DNA of 64,000 bases from Streptomyces sp. LUP47B (GCF_001746295.1 NZ_MJAH01000029.1:1-64000); one strand, 5' to 3'; counted from the first letter of the stretch, positions 1 through 9,062 are shown. Numbers and translations: made by a program. Notes: generated by a model not told the origin, from the sequence alone.

Positions 1-2297
1 GCCCGCGCCACGTCGGCGGGCGGCTGCCGGGCGGCGTCCGTGGTGTCGGTCTCGGCGAGTACGGCCCGTACGGCGGCCTCCTCGGCCTGCCAGGCGTCCA
101 GCCGGTGCTGCAGCTCGCGGTGGGCCATCTCGTCGAGGAGGGCGGCGGCCGCGGCCTGTGGGGTGTCGAAGCCGGCCCGGAAGGCGGCGTCGGCGAGCCG
201 GGCGTCGGCGTCCTTGAGCCGCTGGGCGGTGTCCTCGGCGACGCGCGCGGTGTCGGCTGCGTCGGTGAGCAGCGCTGCCTGCCGCTCCAGCTGGGCGGCG
301 CGGACGGCCACGCTGTCGGCGGCGCCGCGCGCCTCGGTCAACTCCGCTTCCAGGGTGGTGCGTTCCCGGTCCAGGGCGTCCCGGAGGGTGCCGCGGGACG
401 CGGTGCGCACGGCGGCGTCCTGCTGGGCCGACAGCCGCTGTTCGCGCTCCCGCTCGGCTTGGCGCAGCTGCTCCGTCGCGGTGTGCAGTGCCGAGGCGGC
501 GGTGCGGGCCTGGGCGTACTCGCGTTCCAACTCGTCGGCGTGGAGGGCGAGTTCCTCTGTGGAGGTGTCGCCGGCCTCGCCCTGGGCGGCGGCCAGGGCC
601 CGCTGGACGAAGGCGAGGCGCCGCTCGGCCTCGGCGCGCTGTTCGTCGGCATGCTGCGAGGTGGCGAGCGCCCGCTCCTCGGTCTCCCGGTCGACGTGTC
701 CGGCGTCCTTGCGAGCGGGGGCGGGGTGCTCGGTGGCGCCGCAGACCGCGCAGGGCTCGCCGGCGGTGAGCTGTGCGGCCAGCTCGGCGGCGATGCCGTT
801 CAGCCGCTGCTCCTTGACGTCCAGCCATTCCGCGCGGGCCTTCAGCGCGCGGTCCGTCGCGTCGATGACCTGCTGCTGGGCGTCGTCGGTGTCCCGGGCG
901 AACTGGTCGCGCTGGCGTGCGGCGGCGAGCCGCTTGCGGGCGGGCTCCCGCTGCACGGCCAGTTGTTCGGCGCGGGTGGCCGCCTCCTGGGCGGACTCGA
1001 CGCCGTGCTGAAGACCCGCGCGGGCCTCCTCCCAACCGGCCAGCCATGCCTCGGCCTCCTGGAGAACCTCCTCGTCGGAGCGCTCCTGGCGGTCCAGGTC
1101 GGCGCGTTCCGCGACGAGTTCGGCCAGGCGCTGCTCGGCGCGCCGGGCCGAGTCCAGGCCGCCCAGCTCCTCGGCCGCGCGGCGTGCCGCGGCGGCGAGT
1201 CCGGCGGCGCCCGCCCCCGCGAAGGTGTCCGGCAGCAGCCCACGCGCGCGTGCCTCGGCCACGGCCGCCCGGCGGTGCTCCGTCTCCGCCGCCTCCCGCA
1301 GCTCCAGCGCGGGCGCCACCGCCTCCGCCTTGCGGGACCGCTCCATCCTGGCCTGCGCCTGGTGGTAGCCGTCGGCGCGCTCCTCGAGCAGCGCGGCCCG
1401 CTCGTTCGCCTGGGCGAACCGGCGTTGCAGCCGGTCGAGTTCGCGTACGTCGGCCAGGTCGCGCTCGGCGGCGGCCTGGGCGGACTCCGCGGCACCGAGT
1501 CCGCAATGGGCGATCGTCAGCTGCTCACGGGCGGTGCTGCGGGCCACGGCAGCCGCGCTCAGGACGGCCTCGGCAAGGCCCGGCTCACCGGGCGCCAGCT
1601 CGGGCAGCTCCATGGCGTCGCCGGCCGCCTGCTGCATGCGGTGCGCGTCGGCCAGCAGCGCGGCATCGCCCTCACGCACCTGCGCCTCGGCGGCGCGGCG
1701 CCGCTCGGCCAGCCGCTTCTCGACCTCGGCGAACCGGTGGGTGTCGAAGAGCCGTCCCAGCAGCTTGCCGCGTGCTTCGGCGTCGGCCCTCAGGAAGCGC
1801 GCGAAGTCGCCCTGGGGCAACAGCACGACCTGGCAGAACTGCTCGCGGCTCATGCCGAGCAGCTGGGTGATCTCCTCACCGATCTCCTGGTGGGACCGGC
1901 TCAGGTCCTTCCACGTCCCGGCGGTCCCGTCGTACTCGCGCAGCCAGCTCTGGGCCTTGTCGAGCGTCGTACCGGAACCGCGCTTCTTCGGTCGCTCCCA
2001 CGGCGGTTGCCGGGTGATCTCCAACCGGCGTCCGGCGACGGTGAGTTCGAGGCGGATCTCCGTGCGGGTACTCGCAGAGGCGTGATCGCTTCGCAGCGTC
2101 ATGCCCTGTCCGCTCTGCCGGGCCCCCGGCACGGCGCCGTAGAGCGCGTAACACACGGCGTCCAGCACCGACGTCTTGCCCGCCCCCGTCGGGCCGTGCA
2201 GCAGGAACAGCCCCGCCGCGGACAGCTCGTCGAAGTCGACCGTCTGGGAACCGCCGAACGGCCCGAAGGCCGTGATGTCCAGCCGGTGCAGCCTCAC
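1..2297 (-). CDS. sbcC: SbcC exonuclease subunit, C-terminus cut by window edge
   Basis: ATPase subunit of the SbcCD (Mre11-Rad50-like) nuclease, which trims DNA ends and hairpins. About 765 residues are visible. The GTG start at 2297 overlaps the sbcD stop (GTGA), so the pair is translationally coupled. The N-terminus reads as an SMC/Rad50 nucleotide-binding lobe with a Walker A motif (GPTGAGKTS, residues about 35-43) and a Q-loop region (LLPQGDFARFLRA). It is followed by long Ala/Glu/Arg-rich coiled coil. The zinc hook is visible as C516-A-V-C519 (nt 741-752). The second coiled-coil arm, the signature motif and Walker B lie beyond position 1. Assignment is firm from architecture and from the adjacent sbcD. 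Confidence 0.95.
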   Translation of the reverse strand, partial: MRLHRLDITAFGPFGGSQTVDFDELSAAGLFLLHGPTGAGKTSVLDAVCYALYGAVPGARQSGQGMTLRSDHASASTRTEIRLELTVAGRRLEITRQPPWERPKKRGSGTTLDKAQSWLREYDGTAGTWKDLSRSHQEIGEEITQLLGMSREQFCQVVLLPQGDFARFLRADAEARGKLLGRLFDTHRFAEVEKRLAERRRAAEAQVREGDAALLADAHRMQQAAGDAMELPELAPGEPGLAEAVLSAAAVARSTAREQLTIAHCGLGAAESAQAAAERDLADVRELDRLQRRFAQANERAALLEERADGYHQAQARMERSRKAEAVAPALELREAAETEHRRAAVAEARARGLLPDTFAGAGAAGLAAAARRAAEELGGLDSARRAEQRLAELVAERADLDRQERSDEEVLQEAEAWLAGWEEARAGLQHGVESAQEAATRAEQLAVQREPARKRLAAARQRDQFARDTDDAQQQVIDATDRALKARAEWLDVKEQRLNGIAAELAAQLTAGEPCAVCGATEHPAPARKDAGHVDRETEERALATSQHADEQRAEAERRLAFVQRALAAAQGEAGDTSTEELALHADELEREYAQARTAASALHTATEQLRQAEREREQRLSAQQDAAVRTASRGTLRDALDRERTTLEAELTEARGAADSVAVRAAQLERQAALLTDAADTARVAEDTAQRLKDADARLADAAFRAGFDTPQAAAAALLDEMAHRELQHRLDAWQAEEAAVRAVLAETDTTDAARQPPADVAR

Positions 2298-3457
2298 CGC
2301 GCCACCTCCCGCACGGTCTCGTCCGCACGGACGGCGTCGAACGCGTCCCGCAGCACGGTCTGTTCACGCTCGTCGGGCCCGGCGCCGCGCACATGTGCCA
2401 CGAAGTCCTCGGCGATCTCCTGGTCGCTGCGCCCGGCCAGTCGCCGGGCATACGACACATCGGGGTCGTCCGGGGTCCGCTCGGGGTCGAACACGAGGCT
2501 GAGCGTGTGCGGGAAGCGCTCACAGAGCCGGGCCATGGGTTCCGCCGGGCGGACCGGGTCGGTGAGGGTCGCCTCGACCCAGGCCTCCTCCTGAGGCACG
2601 AGCCGCGGGTCGGCGAGGAGCTCCTCCAGCGTCCCCCGGATCCTGGCCAGCGCCCGCGGCACCGGGCAGTCGACGCGCTCGGCGGTGACCGCGCCCTCGG
2701 CGTCCAAGTCGACCAGCCACATGCTCTTGCGGTGGTCGGTCTCCGAGAAGGAGTACGGCAGCGGGGAGCCGGAGTAGCGCACGCGCTCGGTAATGGTCTG
2801 GCTGCCGTGCAGATGCCCCAGGGCCGCGTAGTCGACCCCGTCGAAGACCCCGGCCGGCACGGCGGCCACCCCGCCGACGGTGATGTCCCGCTCGCTGTCG
2901 CTGGCCTCGCCGCCGGTGACGAAGGCATGGGCGAGGACGACGGACCGCGTCCCCCGCGCGCGCGTCGCGAGGTCGGCGCGGACGCGGTCCATGGCGGCGG
3001 CGAGCACCGCCTCGTGGCCCGCCTTCTCCACGCCGAACTCGTCCTTCACCAGGGCGGGTTCGAGATACGGCAGCCCGTAGAAGGCCACGTCGCCGTGGTC
3101 GTCGGAGAGGACCACGGGCGTCCCGCACGCCGCCGGTTCGGTCCGCAGATGGATGCCGGCGCGCCCGATGAGCCCCGCGCCGACACCGAGGCGGCGGGCG
3201 GAGTCGTGATTCCCGGAGATCATCACCGTCGGCACGCCGAGGTCGGCGAGCCGGTGCAGTGCGGTGTCGAACAGCTCGACCGCGGCGAGCGGCGGCACCG
3301 CCCGGTCGTACACGTCTCCCGACACGACCACCGCGTCCACCCCGTGCTCCCGCACGGTCGTGACGAGGTGACCGATGAACTCGGCCTGCGCCTCGAGCAT
3401 GTTGACCCGGTGGAACGCACGGCCGAGATGCCAGTCGGAAGTGTGCAGCAGTCTCAT
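2294..3457 (-). CDS. sbcD: SbcD nuclease subunit
   Basis: Metallophosphoesterase subunit of SbcCD, 387 aa, close to the family norm. The Mre11-type metal motifs are clear: DWHLG near the N-terminus (D8, H10), then GDVYDRA, GNHDSA, and a later GHLHG. The ATG at 3457 is preferred over upstream in-frame codons because the protein then begins with the canonical MRLLHTSDWHLG. The stop overlaps the sbcC start by 4 bp. It sits in a minus-strand run with YigZ and SixA upstream. Acts in the cytoplasm on double-strand ends and hairpins. Confidence 0.96.
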   Translation of the reverse strand: MRLLHTSDWHLGRAFHRVNMLEAQAEFIGHLVTTVREHGVDAVVVSGDVYDRAVPPLAAVELFDTALHRLADLGVPTVMISGNHDSARRLGVGAGLIGRAGIHLRTEPAACGTPVVLSDDHGDVAFYGLPYLEPALVKDEFGVEKAGHEAVLAAAMDRVRADLATRARGTRSVVLAHAFVTGGEASDSERDITVGGVAAVPAGVFDGVDYAALGHLHGSQTITERVRYSGSPLPYSFSETDHRKSMWLVDLDAEGAVTAERVDCPVPRALARIRGTLEELLADPRLVPQEEAWVEATLTDPVRPAEPMARLCERFPHTLSLVFDPERTPDDPDVSYARRLAGRSDQEIAEDFVAHVRGAGPDEREQTVLRDAFDAVRADETVREVAR

Positions 3458-3560
3458 GATCCCCGAGACTAACGGCCGGGTCTGACAGCACGGGTGGTTA
3501 CTCCCGTATCGACCCGTCATGACCAGAGACAGGAAAGGACGTTATGCCCGAAAAGTGCAA

Positions 3561-4187
3561 CTAGGTGTCCCCGTACGCCTCTCCACCGAGCTCGAACCCC
3601 GCCGTCCCCGCGGTCACGTCCGCCAGCCATCCCCGGAACGCCTCCACGTCCGCGTCCGGCAAGCCGATCTCGATCGTGACCGCCTCGCCGTACCGCACGT
3701 CCCGCACCTCGCGTCCGGTCGAGCGCAGGTCGTTCTGCACCTTGCCGGCGCGCTGGTGGTCGACGGTCACCGTGGCGAGGCGGAACCTGCGCCGGGTGAG
3801 GGTGCCCACCGCGTCCAGGGCCTCGCCGACCGCGCCGCCGTACGCCCTGATGAGTCCGCCCGCGCCGAGCTTGACGCCGCCGTAGTGGCGGGTGACGACG
3901 GTGACGACGTACCGCATGTCGCGGCGCAGCAGCATCTGGAGCATGGGGACGCCCGCGGTGCCTCCGGGTTCGCCGTCGTCGCTCGCCTTCTGGATCGCGG
4001 CGTCGGCGCCGATGACGTACGCGTAGCAGTTGTGGGTGGCGTCGGCGTGTTCCTTGCGGACGGACGCGACGAAGTCCTGCGCCTCCTTCTCGGTGGCCGC
4101 CGGGGCGAGGGCGCACAGGAAGCGGGAGCGGTTGACCTCGGTCTCGTGCACACCCGCGTGGGCCACTGTGCGGTACTCGTCCTGCAT
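3561..4187 (-). CDS. YigZ/IMPACT family protein
   Basis: A 208-aa protein of the UPF0029/IMPACT (YigZ) family. The signature region DDGEPGGTAGVPML is present at about residues 70-83, followed by the conserved tract with HYGG and LGAGGL that defines the first domain. The second, smaller alpha/beta domain follows to the end. Bacterial members have no agreed biochemical role; relatives have been linked to translation control in eukaryotes. It lies about 100 bp upstream of sbcD and downstream of a SixA-like gene on the same strand, so cotranscription is plausible. Family assignment is firm, function is not known. Confidence 0.9.
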   Translation of the reverse strand: MQDEYRTVAHAGVHETEVNRSRFLCALAPAATEKEAQDFVASVRKEHADATHNCYAYVIGADAAIQKASDDGEPGGTAGVPMLQMLLRRDMRYVVTVVTRHYGGVKLGAGGLIRAYGGAVGEALDAVGTLTRRRFRLATVTVDHQRAGKVQNDLRSTGREVRDVRYGEAVTIEIGLPDADVEAFRGWLADVTAGTAGFELGGEAYGDT

Positions 4188-4231
4188 CCGGTCAGCCTAA
4201 TCCGTCGGTGCGGGCGTCCCGACGGGGCGGC

Positions 4232-4774
4232 TCAGCGCAGCTTGCCCCGCGGCACCATCAGGGACGTGAGCAGTGCCGTCCCCGGCTCCAGGCTCCGCCA
4301 TGACGTGCCGTGCCAGGCCAGCACCGCGATCGCCGAGGTCGGGAACTTCACCCGCACGTCGTCCAGCGCGTCGTCGAGGCTGTCCCCGGCGAGCGTGAGG
4401 ACGAGTTCCTCCAGACCCGGGTTGTGCCCGACGAGGAGCAGCGTCACGACCTGGGGAGGTGTCTCGTGCACGGCCGCCAGCAGTTCCGGTACGTCGGCCC
4501 CGTACAGCTCCGGGTCCAGACGTACCGGCGGTGGGGTGCCCCACTGGGCGGAGGCCAGCTCCCAGGTCTGTCGGGCGCGTACGGCGGTGGAGCACAGGGC
4601 GAGGTCGGGGAGCAGGTCGGAGGCGGCGAGAGCGCGGCCCGCCTCGGGTGCGTCCCGGCGGCCGCGGGGTCCCAGTGGGCGGTCGTGGTCGGCGACGCCC
4701 TCGGGCCAGGCGGACTTGGCGTGTCGCAGCACGACCAGACGGCGCAGCGGGCCCGCTCCGGTGCGCGCCGTCAT
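4232..4774 (-). CDS. SixA-type histidine phosphatase
   Basis: A 180-aa histidine phosphatase superfamily protein of SixA type. The RHG-like motif with catalytic histidine is near the N-terminus (LRHAKSAWPEG), with a conserved arginine in the STAVRARQTWE segment and the second histidine in LLLVGHNPGLEEL. The small size fits phosphohistidine phosphatase SixA. The start ATG at 4774 overlaps the stop of the upstream gene (ATGA), so the two are coupled. E. coli SixA acts on HPt domains or the PTS-Ntr system; the partner here is unknown. Confident family call, uncertain substrate. Confidence 0.88.
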   Translation of the reverse strand: MTARTGAGPLRRLVVLRHAKSAWPEGVADHDRPLGPRGRRDAPEAGRALAASDLLPDLALCSTAVRARQTWELASAQWGTPPPVRLDPELYGADVPELLAAVHETPPQVVTLLLVGHNPGLEELVLTLAGDSLDDALDDVRVKFPTSAIAVLAWHGTSWRSLEPGTALLTSLMVPRGKLR

Positions 4775-5487
4775 GCCGGGGATCCCAGGTCGCGGGTGAG
4801 TTCCAGACCGAGCAGCCGGTCCGCGTGGGCGTACGTCTCGAACCGGGCGCCCTCCGGCAGGTCCGACTCCTCGACCCAGCGCAGCACCCTCAACACCTCG
4901 GGAACGTCCAGGTCGTCCTCCCAGGCGGCACGGAGGCGTCCGCGCACCTTCTCGGGGACGGGCCGTGACGGATGCCGCGCCCAGGCGGCGACGGCCCGGC
5001 GCCAGCGTACGAGGGTGTCGTGGGCCTCGCCCAGGGTTGCCTCGTCGAGCCGGGTGGGCGTGCTCCGGGGCGGGACGAGCAGCGCGAGGCGGACGACGGC
5101 GGGGTCGGCGCCCTCCGGAAGGTCCGGCGTCTCGACGGGCGCGACGGCGACCCGTACGCCGTCCGGAGTCGCACCGCCCTGTTCCACCACATGCACGACC
5201 TGGGACTCGCCCCACCCGGGACCGACGTCCCGGCGGTCCTCGAAGGGCCGGATGCCCAGGGCGGCGGCGCCCGCGTGCAGCTCCGCCTGTTCGCGGTCGG
5301 CGGTGAGCAGCGCCCACACGGGCGTGCCGCCGATCTCCAGGGCCCTGACGAGGAGATCTGCTGCGAGCAGGACACGCAGGGCGGAGAGGTCGTAGCCCCG
5401 TACATGGGCTTCGACTCGGGTCAGGCCCCGGCGGGCGGGGACGGCGTCCACGGGCCGGCCGGTTCGGGCGTCGGTGATGCGCAGCAC
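4771..5487 (-). CDS. Truncated cysteinyl-tRNA synthetase-like protein
   Basis: A 238-aa protein from a GTG start at 5487; in-frame starts further upstream would run into the divergent gene's leader. The first residues (LRITDARTGRPVDAVPARRG) read like the opening beta-strands of cysteinyl-tRNA synthetase. However, the zinc cysteine, the HIGH motif and the KMSKS loop are absent, so tRNA charging is not supported. The C-terminal half is helical (HDTLVRWRRAVAAWARH, ETYAHADRLLGLELTRDL) and recalls the CysRS helical domain. It is translationally coupled to the SixA-like gene by an ATGA overlap. Probably a conserved actinobacterial paralogue of unknown role. Confidence 0.6.
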   Translation of the reverse strand: MLRITDARTGRPVDAVPARRGLTRVEAHVRGYDLSALRVLLAADLLVRALEIGGTPVWALLTADREQAELHAGAAALGIRPFEDRRDVGPGWGESQVVHVVEQGGATPDGVRVAVAPVETPDLPEGADPAVVRLALLVPPRSTPTRLDEATLGEAHDTLVRWRRAVAAWARHPSRPVPEKVRGRLRAAWEDDLDVPEVLRVLRWVEESDLPEGARFETYAHADRLLGLELTRDLGSPA

Positions 5488-5721
5488 GGGGCGAGCGTAG
5501 GCGGACGGAGGGCTCCGCGCAGGTGACTGGCCGGTATTTCGGACATGGGTACGGGATTCAACCAACCGGAGGCCGTGCAGCTGCGACGATCGCGGACGGC
5601 TGCTCGCCGGGGCCGGGAGGGCTTCTACGACGCCCTCCCGTCTCCCGCCGTCCGGAATCAACCGCGCCCGACGGCTGTTCCCGACCACAACAGTCCTCGC
5701 ATCCAGAGCAAGGAGCCGAGC

Positions 5722-6129
5722 GTGTACGGCGACTCAGCAATTGTCCGCAGGATCCTCACCGAGCTCGGCGACACCTGGGCGATCGTGGGCCTGTCGTCGA
5801 ACCAGCGGCGCGCGGCCTACGGGGTCGCCGAAGTGCTCCAGCGCCACGGCAAGCGGATCGTGCCGGTCCACCCCAAGGCGGAGACCGTGCACGGCGAGCA
5901 GGGGTACGCCTCCCTCGCGGAGATCCCCTTCGACGTGGACGTGGTCGACGTGTTCGTGAACAGCGACCTCGCGGGAGCGGTCGCCGACGAGGCCGTGGCC
6001 AAGGGCGCGAAGGCGGTCTGGTTCCAGTTGGACGTCATCGACGAGGCGGCCTACGACCGCACCCGCGCCGCCGGCCTCGACATGGTCATGGACCGGTGCC
6101 CGGCGATCGAGATCCCTCGCCTGCGCTGA
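5722..6129 (+). CDS. CoA-binding domain protein (YccU-like)
   Basis: A 135-aa single-domain Rossmann protein of the CoA-binding (YccU/succinyl-CoA synthetase alpha N-domain) family. The nucleotide-binding turn is at the start (WAIVGLSSNQRRAAYGVAEVL). The fold continues through VPVHPKAETVHGEQGY, the VDVVDVFVN strand and the C-terminal MDRCPAIEI, all typical of the family. GTG at 5722 is chosen because AGGAG stands 6 nt upstream and the protein then begins directly with the domain. A hairpin terminator lies downstream. Physiological role unknown in most bacteria. Confidence 0.88.
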   Translation: MYGDSAIVRRILTELGDTWAIVGLSSNQRRAAYGVAEVLQRHGKRIVPVHPKAETVHGEQGYASLAEIPFDVDVVDVFVNSDLAGAVADEAVAKGAKAVWFQLDVIDEAAYDRTRAAGLDMVMDRCPAIEIPRLR

Positions 6130-6182
6130 TGTCTTTGGCCGTCGTCACCGAGGCGCCCGCGCACTGAGGAGACAGTCCGGAC

Positions 6183-6210
6183 GGGGCGCCTCCGCGTGTG
6201 GAGGCGCCCC
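6183..6210 (+). terminator. Rho-independent-like hairpin
   Basis: Perfect 11-bp inverted repeat GGGGCGCCTCC / GGAGGCGCCCC with a 6-nt loop (gcgtgt), about 53 nt past the CoA-binding gene stop. No U-tract follows, as is common in Streptomyces. It separates this gene from pobA. Confidence 0.75.
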
Positions 6211-6241
6211 GGCAGCACTCCCGCCCTCCCCAGGGCACCGA

Positions 6242-6253
6242 CATAATGTTCGG
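6242..6253 (+). promoter_or_regulatory. Candidate -10 box for leaderless pobA
   Basis: CATAAT at 6242-6247 ends 6 nt before the GTG start of pobA, so the transcript would begin at or next to the start codon. No ribosome-binding site is visible upstream of the GTG, consistent with a leaderless mRNA. No convincing -35 was found. Confidence 0.5.
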
Positions 6254-7471
6254 GTGACCTCCGCCTCCCCCTCCAACTCCGGTGCCCCGCAACGCTTTCC
6301 GGTCGTCATCGTCGGCGCCGGACCCGCCGGACTCACCATCGGCAACATCCTGCGAGCCGCGGGGGTGGACTGCCTCGTGCTGGAGGTGGAGACCCGCGAG
6401 TTCATCGAGCAGCGGCCGCGTGCGGGCGTCATCGAGGAGTGGGCCGTACGCGGTCTGCAGGAGCGCGGCCTCGCCGACGCCCTGCTGGAGCGCGCCCAGT
6501 TGCACACCGAGTGCGAGTTCCGCTTCGCCGGCGAGCGTTTCCGCTTCTCCTACGGCGAGCTGACGGGACAGCACCACTTCGTGTATCCGCAGCCGCTGTT
6601 GGTGACGGACCTGGTGCGCGAGTACGCCGACGTACGGGGCGGCGAGATCCGCTTCGACGTGCGGGACGTCCAGCTGCACGACCTCGAGACGCCCCGGCCG
6701 TCGGTGTCGTACACCGATGCCGCCACGGGCGAACGTCAGCTGGTGAGTTGCGAGTTCGTGGCCGGCTGCGACGGGGCCCGCGGGGTGACCCGCACCGTCC
6801 TCCCCGAGACCACGGACATCGCCCGGCACGACTACGGAGTCGGCTGGCTGGCGCTGCTCGCCGAGGCGCCGCCGTCCTCCGACTGCGTCCTGTTCGGCAT
6901 CCACCCGAACGGCTTCGCCGGGCACATGGCCCGCAGCCCCGAGATCACCCGCTACTACCTGGAGTGCCCGCCCGGCGACGACCCCGAGAACTGGTCCCAC
7001 GACCGCGTCTGGGCCGAACTCCAGCAGCGCCTGGGCGCGGACGGCACCCCGCCGCTCACCGAGGGCCGGCTGATCGAGAAGCGCGTGCTGGACATGCACA
7101 ACTACGTGGTCGAGCCCATGACGTACGGCAGACTCTTCCTCGCCGGGGACTCCGCCCATCTCACCGCACCGATAGCGGCGAAGGGCATGAACCTCGCCCT
7201 GCACGACGCCTTCCTGCTCGGCGACGCGCTCGTCGCCTACCTCGGCAAGGGCGACGGCAGCGGCCTGGACGGCTACTCGGAGGCCTGTCTGCGGCGCGTG
7301 TGGGACTACCAGGAGTTCTCGCAGTGGCTCTCCGAGGTCTACCACGGCACGTCGTCGGGCGACGAGTATCGCGCGGGCACCACTTTCGCCCGCCTCCGGC
7401 GCCTGTTCACCTCGCCTGCCGCCGCTGCGGCCTTCGCGGAGCAGTATCTCGGTACGGCGGCCACGTACTGA
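6254..7471 (+). CDS. pobA: 4-hydroxybenzoate 3-monooxygenase
   Basis: Flavoprotein hydroxylase (405 aa) converting 4-hydroxybenzoate to protocatechuate with NADPH or NADH and O2, feeding the beta-ketoadipate pathway. Class A monooxygenase motifs are present: GAGPAGL dinucleotide fold near residues 20-26, the CDGARG (DG) motif in the middle, and AGDSAHLTAP with GMNLALHD (GD motif) near residues 295-320. The segment RAGVIEEWAVRGLQERGL near the N-terminus is characteristic of PobA. Start GTG at 6254 is leaderless. It converges on an ArsR gene with only 4 bp between stops. No pobR-type regulator lies beside it. Confidence 0.92.
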   Translation: MTSASPSNSGAPQRFPVVIVGAGPAGLTIGNILRAAGVDCLVLEVETREFIEQRPRAGVIEEWAVRGLQERGLADALLERAQLHTECEFRFAGERFRFSYGELTGQHHFVYPQPLLVTDLVREYADVRGGEIRFDVRDVQLHDLETPRPSVSYTDAATGERQLVSCEFVAGCDGARGVTRTVLPETTDIARHDYGVGWLALLAEAPPSSDCVLFGIHPNGFAGHMARSPEITRYYLECPPGDDPENWSHDRVWAELQQRLGADGTPPLTEGRLIEKRVLDMHNYVVEPMTYGRLFLAGDSAHLTAPIAAKGMNLALHDAFLLGDALVAYLGKGDGSGLDGYSEACLRRVWDYQEFSQWLSEVYHGTSSGDEYRAGTTFARLRRLFTSPAAAAAFAEQYLGTAATY

Positions 7472-7475
7472 CCTC

Positions 7476-7835
7476 TCAGTCGTGCACCGGCCGGTCGCTG
7501 AGCCGGTGGTCGGCGACGTTCAGGGCCTCGTCGACGAGCCGGCGCAGGTGCCCGTCACGCAGTGCGTAGATCACCCGCCGCCCCTCCTTGCGCGTGTTCA
7601 CCAGCCCGGCCAGCCTGAGCCGCGCCAGGTGCTGACTGACGGCCGGCCGGGCCGCTCCGCACGCCTCCGTGAGGGTCGTGACGTCGGCCTCTCCCCCGGT
7701 CAGGGCGTGGAGGAGGGTGAGGCGGGTGCGGTCGCCGAGCAGCGCGAGGATCTCGGCGGCCAGGGCGAACTGTTCCTCGCCGGGGGTGCGCGGGTGCGCA
7801 TTGTGCGCAGTTGATAGGTGCATGCGTGCGCTCAT
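7476..7835 (-). CDS. ArsR/SmtB-family metal-sensing repressor
   Basis: A 119-aa winged-helix repressor (or 115 aa from the ATG at 7823). The ArsR core is clear: ILALLGDRTRLTLLHAL, then the recognition helix AARPAVSQHLARLRLAGLV and the wing TRKEGRRVIYAL. The C-terminal helix HLRRLVDEALNVADH could hold alpha5-type metal ligands (several His/Asp), as in CzrA/NmtR-like sensors. It is divergent from a CDF metal exporter 64 bp away, the usual arrangement of a zinc or cobalt sensor with its exporter. It probably represses both genes from the shared intergenic region. Confidence 0.9.
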   Translation of the reverse strand: MSARMHLSTAHNAHPRTPGEEQFALAAEILALLGDRTRLTLLHALTGGEADVTTLTEACGAARPAVSQHLARLRLAGLVNTRKEGRRVIYALRDGHLRRLVDEALNVADHRLSDRPVHD

Positions 7836-7852
7836 ACGCACATAATGGCTTC
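7821..7852. promoter_or_regulatory. ArsR operator and divergent promoter region
   Basis: Between the ArsR and CDF genes. It contains inverted repeats GTGCG (7826-7830) / CGCAC (7837-7841) and TGCGT (7823-7827) / ACGCA (7836-7840). These overlap a CATAAT at 7841-7846 that could serve as -10 for the exporter and, read on the other strand as CATTAT, for the regulator. The position suits an autoregulated metal-responsive operator. Confidence 0.45.
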
Positions 7853-7898
7853 GTGGGCGCGGTACGTCCACCACCGCGCGCATCGGAAGGGGAGCCAC

Positions 7899-8957
7899 GT
7901 GAGCGACCACGAGCACGGCCACGGTCATGGCCACGACCATCCGCACCGGCACGAGCACGAGCACGGACGCCGTGGCTTCCGCCATCGCCTGGCGCACGTC
8001 CTCACCCCCCACTCCCACGAGACCGCGGACAAACTCGACTCCGCCCTGGAGTCCTCCGCCCGCGGCATGCGTGCCCTGTGGGTCTCGCTGGCGGTGCTGG
8101 GTGCCACGGCCGTGATGCAGGCGGCCGTCGTGACCGTGTCCGGGTCCGTCGCGCTGCTCGGCGACACCGTGCACAACGCGGCGGACGCCCTGACCGCCGT
8201 ACCTCTGGGCATCGCCTTCGTGCTGGGCCGGCGCGCGGCCACCCGCCGTTTCACGTACGGCTACGGCCGTGCCGAGGATCTCGCGGGCATCGTGATCGTG
8301 CTGACGATCGCCGCGAGCGCGGCCTTCGCGGGGTGGGCGGCGATCGACCGGCTGCTGGATCCGCGTCCCGTGGCGCACGTCCCGGCGGTCGCCGCGGCCG
8401 CGCTGGTGGGCTTCGCGGGCAACGAGTGGGTCGCCCGTTATCGCATCCGGGTGGGCCGGGACATCGGATCGGCCGCACTGGTGGCGGACGGGCTGCACGC
8501 CCGCACCGACGGGTTCACCTCACTGGCCGTGCTCATCGGGGCCGGCGGCTCGGCCCTGGGCTGGCAACTCGCCGACCCGATCGTGGGCTTGGCGATCACC
8601 GCCGCGATCACACTTGTACTGCGGGACGCGGCACGCGAGGTGTTCCGGCGCGTACTGGACGCCGTCGACCCGGAGTTGGTGGACCGGGCCGAGGGCGCGC
8701 TGCGGGAGGTCGAAGGGGTGCGCGGGGTGGGCGAGTTGAGGCTGCGCTGGATCGGGCACCGGCTGCGGGCGGAGGTGGCGGTCGTGGTGGACGGTGAGAT
8801 GACGGTGCACCAGTCGCACGCGGTCACCGTCGAGGCCGAGCACGCCCTGCTGCACGCGGTACCCCGCCTCACAGCAGCCCTGGTACACGCCGACCCGGCC
8901 CCGATCCCGGGCGAAGCGGACCCGCATCACGCTCTGGCCCACCACGCACCGGCCTGA
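7899..8957 (+). CDS. Cation diffusion facilitator (zinc-type) exporter
   Basis: A 352-aa CDF/ZitB-like inner-membrane metal:proton antiporter. The N-terminus is a histidine-rich metal-binding tail (multiple His-Gly and His-Glu pairs within the first 35 residues). Six membrane segments follow. The transport-site HxxxD pairs are visible in GDTVHNAADALTAV (TM2) and ADGLHARTDGFTSL (TM5). The C-terminal cytoplasmic domain (REVEGVRGVGELRLRWIGH) is typical. GTG at 7899 is chosen because GGAAGGGGAG precedes it and the His-rich tail then starts the protein. Divergent ArsR repressor suggests induction by Zn or a similar ion. Confidence 0.92.
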   Translation: MSDHEHGHGHGHDHPHRHEHEHGRRGFRHRLAHVLTPHSHETADKLDSALESSARGMRALWVSLAVLGATAVMQAAVVTVSGSVALLGDTVHNAADALTAVPLGIAFVLGRRAATRRFTYGYGRAEDLAGIVIVLTIAASAAFAGWAAIDRLLDPRPVAHVPAVAAAALVGFAGNEWVARYRIRVGRDIGSAALVADGLHARTDGFTSLAVLIGAGGSALGWQLADPIVGLAITAAITLVLRDAAREVFRRVLDAVDPELVDRAEGALREVEGVRGVGELRLRWIGHRLRAEVAVVVDGEMTVHQSHAVTVEAEHALLHAVPRLTAALVHADPAPIPGEADPHHALAHHAPA

Positions 8958-9062
8958 GACGGGGTCCTAGGGCAGAGGCCCGCACCCAGCGACCCAAGGC
9001 CAGCACCCTCGGGCCCGAGACCAGAGCCCTCCAACCCGCGGCCAGCACCCCACCAGCGCGGC

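Noticed and set aside
105..2594. An 829-codon plus-strand reading frame opposite sbcC
   Set aside because: Gly/Leu/Arg-rich low-complexity translation with no family resemblance; it is the antisense shadow of the well-supported sbcC and the 3' part of sbcD.
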